Of a DNA stretch of 64,000 nt, positions 1-8,822 are shown one piece after another (the stretch's first letter is position 1; every line of letters begins with the position of its first letter). The notes under the pieces are model-generated. The model was not told where the DNA came from. It saw only the letters and a list, made by a program, of their open reading frames with translations, and did no database searches. The translations under genes were made by a program, and so were the position numbers. The stretch is from NCBI GenBank assembly GCA_039545275.1, contig BCHS01000007.1, positions 124,001 to 188,000 of the forward strand. Reading direction: 5' to 3'. This stretch comes from Pseudomicrostroma phylloplanum. Lineage: Eukaryota > Basidiomycota > Exobasidiomycetes > Microstromatales.

Positions 1-379
1 CAGCAGCTCAGACACGATTTTATCCCCACACATGGCCTTTGCGAACCAGCAAACAACACCTTCCCATGCGAGCGACTGGATTCCCTCCCTCTCCCACTCC
101 CTCATCGGATCCCTCTTCGACTCCTCGGCGCACTCCCTCCCTATGGATCTCAGCAACGTGCAGGAAACCAGGTCCGATGGCGAGCACATGCATGCAGCGC
201 ACAACAATCAGCATGGTGGTGGCGGTCACGGCGGCGGCGGCGGTAGCGGTGGTGGAGGTGGGGTTCCAGCGGGAGATAGTGCGCAATTTGATTGGCTTTT
301 GACGGAGCTCCTGCAGGGAGGTGCTGAGCCCGAGGCTAGCTTCTGGGAGACGATGGTGGGCGGACAGTCCTCTGGCTGA
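1..379 (+). CDS. 3' end of an unidentified protein, possibly a fungal transcription factor
   Basis: The reading frame is open from the first bases of the window to a TGA at 377-379, so this is the C-terminal part of a gene that starts outside. About 125 residues are visible: a Ser/His-rich stretch, a Gly-rich run around bases 220-265, then an acidic and aromatic end containing FDWLLTELL and ending GGQSSG. Short hydrophobic-acidic C-termini after low-complexity linkers are common in fungal Zn2Cys6 regulators, but no DNA-binding domain lies inside the window, so that identity is a guess. An ATG at 32 is in frame but is unlikely to be the true start. The gene converges on the FAD oxidoreductase, with about 250 featureless bases between them. 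Confidence 0.5.
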   Translation, partial: SSSDTILSPHMAFANQQTTPSHASDWIPSLSHSLIGSLFDSSAHSLPMDLSNVQETRSDGEHMHAAHNNQHGGGGHGGGGGSGGGGGVPAGDSAQFDWLLTELLQGGAEPEASFWETMVGGQSSG

Positions 380-633
380 GGCTGAGGATGAGGCTGAGGT
401 TGTACAACACGGGAGGCGGGGGCCTGGGCGGGAAAAGCAGACTCAGACTTAGCTGCGGCCCCACAGACGGGCAGTCGGTGGTCGTATGGTGGTGGATCGT
501 AATTGTACAAGTAGTAGCAACACACTCTTCGGATCTCGTCTTTTGCAGCGATCATCGATGCTTGACCCTCACACATGTCTCTGCCCTATGCTAACTTTGA
601 TCGACGTGCGGCCGAAAATGCAGGGGATTCAGT

Positions 634-2715
634 TCAGAAATCGTGTCGACAGTCCACATCCCTGCGACCTGCCCGCTGCTCAGTCCAGCGGAAGCACGTC
701 GGAAGGGAAGTGAGGGTCGACCACGCCTCGTCTGTCATCTTACTCTCCGTCGACGGCTCGAGGGATGGCCAGGCCGAAGCCGAGGATGAGGGCGAGCTAG
801 CCCCAGCGATGCTTTCGTCAGGCTGAGCCGCTTTCATGAGGCGGGCGATTCCCCTCGAGCAGGTGGCAGCGCGCGCCATGCCGTGTCCGTGATGTCCAAG
901 TGCGAGGAAGAGACCCGTGGACTCCCCCGACGACGAACCACCTTTGGAGGCTCCGTCGGCTGCGCCTCGACCATTCGTCTGAGGAGAGGGAAGAAGCGCT
1001 GCAGGCACCTCCCCTATGATCGGCACAGAATCGCGCGTGTAGCCCTGTATTCCCGTCCATACTTGCTTCAGACCCTTCTGCTCTCCATCTCCATCCCCAT
1101 CCTCATCCCACCCTTCAAACGTCCTGCTGGGCCATTTCTCAAGATGCCGCGTTACGCTCTCCAGCACCACCGAGTCGTCGAAAACGCCCATCTGCTCCGA
1201 GGCGGGAGCGGCGGGATGTCCGCCGCCGAGGATGAAGTACCCGCTGCGGGAGAAGGGGCGTTGAGTGAGGTACTCGTAGTCGGCTGGAGCGGGGGTGAAG
1301 CCGGAGATGGAGGCGGTGTATGCCAGCCTGCCGTTCCCAGCGCCAGCGCCAGCACCATTGCTGTCAGAAAGGCCATTTGGGTTGCATAGTAATTGGTGAG
1401 CTGGAGTTGACTTTGGGCCTCCGTACTGAGGCGGAGGAAGGACAGCGCTGCATTGCGCTCGATGAGGCGTGAGGAAGTCGCCCAGCGTTGGGAGGAGCAC
1501 GCTAGAATACCCATTCGTGGCTAGGAGGACCTGTTTCGCCTTCAATGTCCCTCGAGAGGTCTTGACCTTCCACTTGTACCCTGCTTCTTCCCCCTCAGCC
1601 GCTGGTTCGAGCGAAATGACGGGCGTGTGAGTGTACAGCTCCAGACCTAGCTCGATGCACCTCAGGAGTACGGCGTGCACGAAGCGCAAAGGGTGTAGAC
1701 TTCCCGCGTCCCACCGCGTACACCCCACTGCCCGCGGTATGCGGGTCCTCCTCGCCACCTCCTCCTCGTCTTCGACCCACTCGACCTCGCCCTCTCCTGT
1801 ACCCTCGCGCAGGAGACCCGTAGCCGCGTATGCATCCCATACGCTGCGCGCTTTGGCTTTACGAGCGGAGGAGAGGTACACGCCGCAGGTTTTGCCCTCC
1901 CACCACTGGGACTCTTCTTCCCACGTCCTCCTCTTGCCCTCCTTTGTCTTCCCTGTCTCCTCACGGGACATCAGCTCGCGCATTAGCTCGAACGTCTCGC
2001 GCTCGTTACGCAGCACGGCGGCCGCCTGTGTGGCGCCGAAGAGAGAGCGGTAGTGCTCGTAGCCGGAGAAGCTGTCGGGGCGACAGTGCCCGCCATTGCG
2101 TCCCGTGGCACCGCTGCAGGCGGAGCGCGCCTCGAGGAGTACGGTGCGTGATTGTGAGCTTTGTGTACGAGAGGTTGTCGATGCTCCGTCCTGCTGCGCT
2201 GCACCTGAGCTTGCTTCGCCATTGAGGAGGAAGTAGGCTGCGAGGGAGCCGGAGATGCCTGAGCCGATGATGATACGGTCGATCACTTCATCTGTATCCT
2301 CATCCGAGAAGAGACTACCGTTATCTGTCTGCCCATTCGAAGCAGTGCCAGTCGTCGAAGGTCCAGGGTGAATCCAGTCAAACAGGCCAGCTTTCTCCTC
2401 TTCGACGGCCCCATCAGCAGCACCATTCGAGCCGCAAGTCGTACGTTCTCCCGCGCTTGAGCTTGAGCCGGAGCTTGAGTCAGAGCTAATCGCCTCCGTC
2501 TGCCAGTACGAAAGAGTACTCACAGCCGTCGGGTACCCCGTGGGTAGACCAGCAAGCGGGTGAGCTTGCGCACCCTGTTCTTGGAGACGGAGCTGCGATG
2601 ATGCAGAGGCAGAGTGCGAAGGCGAAGGGGAGGCTCCTACTGCCAGCTGGACACGGTGGCGGTCGCGGGCGTGGTCGCGGTCGTGCATGCCGGGGAGGGT
2701 TGCTGCGGGGCTCAT
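634..2715 (-). CDS. FAD-dependent oxidoreductase, DAO family
   Basis: This intronless gene encodes about 693 residues. A dinucleotide-binding motif GSGISG lies at residues 151-156, followed by a strand TVLLEAR at 191-197 and the block SACSGATGRNGGH, characteristic of DAO-fold amine and amino-acid oxidases (PF01266). A C-terminal block (GIQGYTRDSVPIIGEVP, later GHHGHGMARAATCSRG) matches the FAD-closing end of the family. The protein would oxidise an amino or amine substrate with FAD; the substrate cannot be told. The first 140 residues are Ser/Gly-rich and probably disordered, and a low-complexity insert separates the first helix from the second strand of the Rossmann fold. The ATG at 2715 was chosen because the open frame upstream (to 2859) has no ATG in a good context. 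No organelle signal is evident. Confidence 0.85.
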   Translation of the reverse strand: MSPAATLPGMHDRDHARDRHRVQLAVGASPSPSHSASASSQLRLQEQGAQAHPLAGLPTGYPTAVSTLSYWQTEAISSDSSSGSSSSAGERTTCGSNGAADGAVEEEKAGLFDWIHPGPSTTGTASNGQTDNGSLFSDEDTDEVIDRIIIGSGISGSLAAYFLLNGEASSGAAQQDGASTTSRTQSSQSRTVLLEARSACSGATGRNGGHCRPDSFSGYEHYRSLFGATQAAAVLRNERETFELMRELMSREETGKTKEGKRRTWEEESQWWEGKTCGVYLSSARKAKARSVWDAYAATGLLREGTGEGEVEWVEDEEEVARRTRIPRAVGCTRWDAGSLHPLRFVHAVLLRCIELGLELYTHTPVISLEPAAEGEEAGYKWKVKTSRGTLKAKQVLLATNGYSSVLLPTLGDFLTPHRAQCSAVLPPPQYGGPKSTPAHQLLCNPNGLSDSNGAGAGAGNGRLAYTASISGFTPAPADYEYLTQRPFSRSGYFILGGGHPAAPASEQMGVFDDSVVLESVTRHLEKWPSRTFEGWDEDGDGDGEQKGLKQVWTGIQGYTRDSVPIIGEVPAALLPSPQTNGRGAADGASKGGSSSGESTGLFLALGHHGHGMARAATCSRGIARLMKAAQPDESIAGASSPSSSASAWPSLEPSTESKMTDEAWSTLTSLPTCFRWTEQRAGRRDVDCRHDF

Positions 2716-3440
2716 CCTGCCTGACAGGCCAATGGACCGCAGAAGTCTGACCTCAAGAAGGTAGGTGAGACGGTAGTCGGTGGTAGTAGAGTAGAGCTGA
2801 GGCAGGTGAGCTTTCGAGGGTCCTGTGCACGGACTCGGCTGCACGCGTGCATATGTCACTCACTATCTGCTGAGCCCCGTCTATCATCCACAAGGCAGCC
2901 AAGGAAAGACGTCCGACGAGACGAAGAGTAGAGGAACACAGCCGTCCATAGTCTTACAGAGAGTTGGTAACAAGAACTCATGGCGACTCATACAGCCGAG
3001 CACGGCAGGCGTAAGCAGCAAGCAAGTAAGCAAAAGGCACTCTGAATTGAGTATGGTAGCGTCGAGTCGAAAGAGAAGGACAGAAATACAAAAGAAGAAA
3101 CAAGATTCGCAAAAAAGAACCGAGAGAAAGCAAGCAAGGGTAAAAAGAGCAAGAGAAGTGGGGAAGGCTGGAAGCAAAGCGGATGACAGACGGTGCTAGC
3201 GCGGTTAAGCGTGCGGTAAAGAAGGTGTGTGCGACGTGGTGCGCGGAGTGTGGTTAAAGGGCAAGACGACCGTCACAGTCGCCCTGAAACGAAGAAAGGG
3301 ACCCAGTGACCAAGGAAGTGAGAAAAAGAGGAGGAGAGCGAGCATAGGTCGCCCTACGACTCCCTGTGTGCTTGTGAAATGGTATGTGTGCTTGCTTGAT
3401 TGTCTGCTCTCTTTCAGGTATGCTTGCGAGTGTCTCGGGC
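2716..3440. other. Gene-free stretch: FAD gene promoter and 3' flank of the MARVEL gene
   Basis: This 725-base interval lies between two minus-strand genes. About 3050-3200 is purine-rich on the plus strand (AAAGAAG and AGAGAAAG tracts), which reads as a pyrimidine-rich promoter tract on the transcribed strand of the FAD gene. No convincing coding exon was found in either strand. Confidence 0.6.
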
Positions 3441-4634
3441 TCATTGTCTCAGGTGCCATCCTGTGCTCTCCTCATCCGTCGTCGCTCCCGGTCCGCGACC
3501 CAGACTACCCCTACGTCGGTTCTCAGGCGGGTAGTAGCCCATCGGCTCATCGTCCTCATCGTAGTTGCGCCGGTAGCCCCTTCCGGTGCCTTCACTGAAG
3601 GACCTCTGCGATTGGGAAGACCTCGATCTGCCGTAGCCAGACTCCTCGTCGTTGTAGCCCCTCTTGCCTCGTTTGCCAAGACTGAGCGGTCTACGCGGCC
3701 TGTCGTCGCCCATCTGCGTCTCGGTCATCTCTGTGACACCCTCGGTATAGCCATCCTCGTCCTCTTCACGCAGCTCGGTGGCACTGAGGGTGCGGTCCGA
3801 ATAGCGCTCGCTGTCCCCGTCCTCACGGTAGGCAGAGCCTCTCCGTCCACCACCGCGACCGGCTGCGTATCCTGCACCGAGACCTGCTACACCTGCGCCT
3901 GCACCAGCACCGGGTGCAGAAACGGCACGGGCGCGGTAGTTTGTGGGACCGTTGTTGGACTCCTGGAGTGCGAGCTGCTGCTTGGCCGATCGCTTCCAGT
4001 CGAAGGCTCTCCTGCCCCAGGTAAAGTGAGGCTCGTTGAGGGAATCCTGGTCCAGGAAGAGGAAGAGGTACAGACCAAAGACTGTCTCGAGTGCCCAGAG
4101 GAGGACTTGCACTCCAAAAGTCGCGTAAGCCAGTGGAACAGCCCAGTTGATAAGATTGCAGACGTGGTGGAAATCTGCAGGCTCCGTGTAGTGGAGATAA
4201 CCGTCGAATTGACAATTCTCGTATCCACGCAGATCGTTGGCGTACGCGAGGGCACCAGACACCCATAGCACACACATTGCGAATTGCAATAGCAGTTCAA
4301 TCTTGACCATGAAGATGGAGTAGAGGAAGTCACCGTACTTGATAAAGGGCATGAGCGGTAGGAAGATGTTGTAACCAAAGTAGATGATGCAGGTGAAGAA
4401 GCCGAGGATGATCAAGAAGATGAGGGATCCCCATGATGGGCGGACGATGGGGTCGTGCGCGTTGTAGTAGACGACGACCAGGAGACACATGATCGTCGTC
4501 GCGAGTGCTAGACCGCACACGAGGGCAGTCAAGAGGAAACGCAAGATGAGGATGAGGTTGGGGTTGACCGCCGGGGGCGCCGAGCGCACATCCCTGGCGG
4601 GGACAGTGAGCGAGTATCGCTCTGGTAGACCCAT
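3441..4634 (-). CDS. MARVEL-like four-helix membrane protein
   Basis: A single exon encodes 397 residues. Four hydrophobic segments are clear at about residues 29-55, 67-90, 104-130 and 170-197, the spacing of fungal MARVEL-domain proteins (Nce102 and relatives, PF01284), which organise plasma-membrane domains or vesicle traffic. A loop between helices 3 and 4 contains two cysteines (ENCQFDGYLH and HHVCNL) that could pair. The cytosolic tail of about 190 residues is hydrophilic: a Gly/Ala stretch, many Arg and Ser, and acidic clusters such as REEDEDGY, likely phosphorylated and disordered. The ATG at 4634 opens directly before the first helix. The family is assigned from topology only. Confidence 0.7.
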   Translation of the reverse strand: MGLPERYSLTVPARDVRSAPPAVNPNLILILRFLLTALVCGLALATTIMCLLVVVYYNAHDPIVRPSWGSLIFLIILGFFTCIIYFGYNIFLPLMPFIKYGDFLYSIFMVKIELLLQFAMCVLWVSGALAYANDLRGYENCQFDGYLHYTEPADFHHVCNLINWAVPLAYATFGVQVLLWALETVFGLYLFLFLDQDSLNEPHFTWGRRAFDWKRSAKQQLALQESNNGPTNYRARAVSAPGAGAGAGVAGLGAGYAAGRGGGRRGSAYREDGDSERYSDRTLSATELREEDEDGYTEGVTEMTETQMGDDRPRRPLSLGKRGKRGYNDEESGYGRSRSSQSQRSFSEGTGRGYRRNYDEDDEPMGYYPPENRRRGSLGRGPGATTDEESTGWHLRQ

Positions 4635-5982
4635 TGCAAAGAGTGGGTGGCGGGGGTATGGGTGTGAGGAACTTCTGCAGCCTTGAGCCAGTCGGCAATA
4701 GGCACGCTAGAGTTCGAGTTCACCTCTGAGTAAAAGGTCGAGGTTGTGCTGCGACCGTAAGAGGCGCGACAATCAAAGTCTCAGATTGTAATACGATCAC
4801 TCGCGAATGATCGGTATCGAAGATGCCGAAGGGTATGAGGTAGATGAGGAAGCTCGCCGTGGGTATCACTTGCTGAGGGCGACGAAATTGAAGGGTATCG
4901 CAGCAACAAGGTCGATGCTGGATGGGTGGCGGCTTGGGTATGAGGTAGGGAGAGTAACGAGGGTATCGCTTGGCCAGGGACGTGATTCGAAGGGCTAAAG
5001 GAGAGTGGGGGAGGGTGAGGAGCGGGGGGGGAGGCAGGACTCCGCTGCTCGGCTGCTAGGGCTACGGTGACGAAGGGGGGACGGCTACGTCGACGGAGGC
5101 AGCAGCAGCAGCACCAGGCAAAGACGGCGGCGGGGGGAATGGCGGGGCAGAGGGCGGTGGCAGAGGGGAGCAGCCGCCGAAGAGAAACGCCGTGGAAGCG
5201 AAGGTGGGGACGAAAGTGGGGCGGAAGTAGAGTGGTCTAATGCCTGAATCACCGGCACCCAATGACGCCAACACGGACGGACATCCGAGCCTGGGGTCCG
5301 GGGAACCAAGCGCATGCACTGGTGAAGTGCCCTCCCTCGGCCGACGCAGCTGACAAGTCCCATCCCACAAGGAGGCTTGGCTACGGCGGAGAAACTTCTG
5401 CAGAAGGGCACGTCTGCGTCTGCGTCTGTCTGTAGCTCTGCCTGACAGCCCTTGGTGCCACTTGCACGCCATGTCCTCCGCTCTTGTGCCTCTTCTGCTT
5501 CAACATCTCTTCGGTACTCCGATCTGGACAGTCCATGGGGAAAAAGAAAGAGGCCACACTGTCCCAGTGTCGCACTAAGCGAGGAGGGCTCGACCCAGAC
5601 CTCACCTCTTAGACTCACAACACAGAGCAATCACCAGTCCCAGCTCCGCTCGGAAAGACTGACACGCTGAAAGGTGAGCAAAGAAGCACTAAATCAGACG
5701 GAGAGCCACTCTCGCCGTCGTCATGGCTGTGGCCAACTCTATCCCCGTATTCATAAATGAGACCAGGCCCGAAGCAGTCGAGCGGCGTATAGAAGGAGTA
5801 TTTGACTTGACAGACGGAACCAACGACGAGGCACAGGGTCAAACGAGACGCATACGTCGCAGCATTGCACTGCCGCTTCAACTGATCCTGGGGCAAGAGT
5901 TCCGCATAAGCACGGTCCGTGGCGGCCCGTGCTACAGGACATCATTTGGGCGGGGAAGCGGGTTTCGCCAGTGGTACCGTTT
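4635..5982. other. Long gene-free stretch between MARVEL and MaoC genes
   Basis: No convincing gene was found in these 1348 bases. The first part is the promoter of the MARVEL gene. Between 4830 and 4975 a short GGGTAT-containing motif recurs five times. At 5006-5034 there is a G-rich tract with three G runs. The right end is 3' flank of the MaoC gene. Several reading frames of 60-180 codons cross the region in both strands, but they overlap each other, are proline- or arginine-rich and match no family I know. Confidence 0.5.
4830..4975 (+). repeat. Dispersed short GGGTAT-type repeats
   Basis: The hexamer GGGTAT occurs near 4831, 4860, 4893, 4936 and 4963, extended to GGGTATGAGGTAG twice (about 4831 and 4936) and to AGGGTATCGC twice (about 4892 and 4962). 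Spacing is 26-44 bases. This could be decayed tandem duplication or a cluster of binding sites; no function is implied. Confidence 0.45.
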
Positions 5983-7245
5983 CTACAGCTTGGCTTTGCC
6001 CTTACCCGCCTTGACTACTGCCCTGCCGCCGCCCAGACTCTTCTTTCCAGTGGCAACGACCGTCTGTTCAAACGCAAGGACCTTCTCTCCCTGCCCTTCC
6101 TCACCAATGACCCACACGTCCGTCCTCAGCTCGTCTCCCGGCTTGACAGGCGAGGTGAAGCGTGCAGAAACCGACTTGAGCTCCACGCCAGACTCGTCTG
6201 CTAGACCGTCTTGAGGGTCGAGGCTCTTCAGGATGGCACGCATCGCGATGCCGTAGGAGCAGAGACCGTGCAGGATCACACCTCCCAGCCCACCGCGAGA
6301 GCCGATGGAGGGGTCGATGTGAAGAGGATTGTAGTCTCCACTCAGGCGATACAGCACTGCCTGCAGTCCAGAGGTCTGTGTCGTCTGAGAATAGTCTGGC
6401 GAGCGGTCCTTGGGTGGGGAGGCGGTGGGGGGCTTGGAGACAATGGATTTGGAGAAGTTGGTGCCTTGTCCGCCGCCGCGGTAGAAGGAGGACTGCGATG
6501 AGAAGCGAGGAAAGGGTAAGGGAGTAGTGTGCGCTGGTCAGCAGATTGCAATCTCAGCGCAGCATTCTTGAGAATACATCCCACTCACTCCGATCATAGT
6601 CGCTACGAATTTCCCGCTAGGGTCCACGAGCTTCGCTTCCGTCTCCATGATCAGACCGCTCTTCTTGTCGTGAACGGCTGTGACGTTGCAAAGAGAGGGG
6701 TACGTATAATCACTTCAGTCTCGAAATTAATTAGTAGGAAGGCGCGTAAGGTTTGAGCTCTGGACTCACCGGAGACTCGCTTCTGCAACTTCCACCCTTC
6801 CCCAGAGCTTGTGGGGATGGGGCCATGCAGCTCGAGTGATTGCTCTGCGTGTACAATGGTGTTGGGATCGAGCTGGAGGAAATCCGGACTTAGCGGTCTT
6901 CGTCACTGTATGACTCTCCAGCGGAATGGTAGTACTTTCTCTCATACTCACCGACGGGAATCCCTCTACGGCTCCCCTTCCTGCCACCATCTGAGCAAAG
7001 TCATTCACTTCCGAGGTGGCTCCCTTGAGCGGCAGCACGAGAGGGTACGAAGGGATCACACGGAACGCCTTTGACTTCTCATACAGGTAGTTGAGCTCCT
7101 CCTCTGGCTTAGCTTCCGAAGAAGAGGAGGAGGAGAACGGGTAGAGGGAGACGTTGTAGAGGAGACAGTCCCGCTTTTGCCAGGAGACGGGCTGGTCGCC
7201 GAGGTCGTAGCCTACGGACTTGCTAAAGTCGACAGAGGGAGCCAT
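5983..7245 (-). CDS. Peroxisomal MaoC-type enoyl-CoA hydratase 2 / dehydratase
   Basis: Four exons (7245-6952, 6872-6770, 6677-6589, 6492-5983) joined at GTGAGT donors give 331 residues. Two hot-dog halves are visible. The N-terminal half contains NTIVHAEQSLELHGPIP and SSFYRGGGQ, typical of the hydratase-2 part of fungal multifunctional beta-oxidation enzymes. The C-terminal half contains YRLSGDYNPLHIDP, the catalytic hydratase-2 motif with the Asp/His pair, then GVILHGLCSYG. The enzyme should hydrate trans-2-enoyl-CoA to (R)-3-hydroxyacyl-CoA. The protein ends GKAKL; AKL is a functional PTS1 variant, so a peroxisomal location is expected. Unlike Fox2 it lacks dehydrogenase domains and stands alone. 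The gene diverges from the DUF1989 gene across 389 bases. Confidence 0.9.
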
Positions 7246-7634
7246 GATGGGTCGTCTGAGTGAGTGCACAGGATGCAAAGTGTCGATAGAGTCCGAGTAG
7301 CGACGCTGTGTAGTGCAAGGGGAGTGCGACTTGCAATGCTTGCAATGCAGGGTAGAGAAGCGTGACCGGATGACTTGACCCCGGCTATACCTTCTCGGCT
7401 AGTACCAGCAGGGCCGTGCATCCCGGAGCCCCGGAAATCGCTTCGTTCCGTTCCGTTCTGTTTTGTCAAGTCACACTGCCAAGCCAGGTTCGGAAGCGGA
7501 GATTCTCCGAGAGTATGCACTGACCTTCGCACTTCTACAGTCGCAGGCCGGAAATCAGCCTCTATCTCTCCGGACTGGATGCCTTCTTGCTCACTTGGCT
7601 CTTGCCATCACCAGTCTAGTCTAATCCGCTCAAT
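7246..7634. promoter_or_regulatory. Divergent promoter of the MaoC and DUF1989 genes
   Basis: These 389 bases separate two start codons facing away from each other. The reading frames crossing it look random, and I could not assign a specific factor site. Shared control of the two genes is possible but not shown. Confidence 0.5.
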
Positions 7635-8707
7635 ATGTCACGACTGACGCAAGCAGCCTATCAGTGCGTCCCCGGCGGACCACTGGACATTGACCGGTCC
7701 CTCTACGACCGCATCGGAGTGGCTGAGAAGACGCTCGAGCACAGCTTCGTCCTACCTATACGGAGCGGCAAGGCTTGGAAGGTAAAGGCAGGGCAGGTCT
7801 GCAGGATCGTGGCTGTCGAGGGCGCGCAAGTGTGAGTCACCGAGAGCTCTGAGCGAGGAAAAGGCATACACGGAAAAGCTGACGCTAGCGCCTGTATTGT
7901 TGTCTAACCGCGGGTTTCGCAGGGGAGACCTCAATCTGTGGTCTCTCGCCAATCCGCGCGAACGGTTCTGGGCCGCACGTACACGGCAGCTTCAACGAGC
8001 TCATGTGTCCATCTACGACCGGCTGTGGAGCTGTCTTCCGTACCTGCGGCCTCTGTGCACGATCACGGGTGATTCCCTCGCTGATTTTGGCTCAGGAGGC
8101 AACGGGAAGGGAGGAGGCATGGATGCAGAGGGCGGGAGAGTGCATGATCTGCTAGGGACGGTGAGTATGACTACTTTCCGCTACATGCCGCCCAGATCTT
8201 TCCTGACTTCCGCTGTACCTTCGACTACTCTCACAGCGCTGCGACCCCTACGTGAACCGCATGCTCACAGGGCAAGACTTCGACTACCACTGCCACTCCA
8301 ACCTAGTCCGCGCTGTCCTCCCTCACGGCCTGCACGAATCTGACGTGCACGACGTGCTCAACGTCTTCCAATGCACCGGCCTCAATCCGTCCGACCAGTA
8401 CTTTATGAAGACGTGCCCCGCCAAGAAGGGAGACTACTTTGAATTCTTCGCAGAAGTGGACTTGCTGTGCGCGCTGAGCACTTGTCCGGGTGGGGATTTG
8501 AGTAAGGCTATGTGGGGCGAGGGAGCGGACGGTGCGGCTGAAGGAGAGGAAGACCCGACGCTGGAGTGTTGCCGACCATTGGGGGTAGAGGTCTACGAGC
8601 TCAAGGATCGTGAGGAGGTGCTGAGGGGGTGGACCTCCCCTGCACCCTTCGGAGAGCTGTATAAGGGTGGTCATGCCATGCACGAGAAGAAGTGGGGCAG
8701 CAAGTAG
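7635..8707 (+). CDS. DUF1989 (urea carboxylase-associated) family protein
   Basis: Three exons (7635-7831, 7923-8160, 8237-8707) give 301 residues. Recognisable DUF1989 blocks in order are GKAWKVKAGQVCRIV, GAQVGDLNLWSLANPRERFWAARTRQ (spanning intron 1), YDRLWSCLPYLRPLCTITGD, DYHCHSNLVRAV, and FQCTGLNPSDQYFMKTCPAKKGDYFEFFAEVDLLCALSTCPGGD. In bacteria the family accompanies urea carboxylase and guanidine metabolism; in fungi the activity is undefined. The Cys and His residues in HCH, the CPAKKGD segment and the ALSTCPGGD segment are typical of the family and may bind metal. Exon 1 ends inside the Val codon of GAQV, so the first splice is fixed by the conserved motif. Confidence 0.88.
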
Positions 8708-8822
8708 GGAAACTAGCTGGTATGTCTAAGAGTCATGAATGCATGTAACTGGATGCGAATGGCTAGAAATACAGATTGTATGATGTTCCTCGCGCCTTGA
8801 GCGGCCTGATGCCTTGAACAGC

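Noticed and set aside
5062..5630. Minus-strand frames of 136-181 codons upstream of the MaoC 3' end
   Set aside because: Proline-, Arg- and Cys-rich translations with no domain, overlapping one another in different frames; typical of GC-rich non-coding sequence.
5723..6214. Plus-strand 163-codon frame beginning MAVANSIPVF
   Set aside because: The first 85 codons look acceptable, but the second half runs antisense through the well-supported last exon of the MaoC gene, and no family is recognisable.
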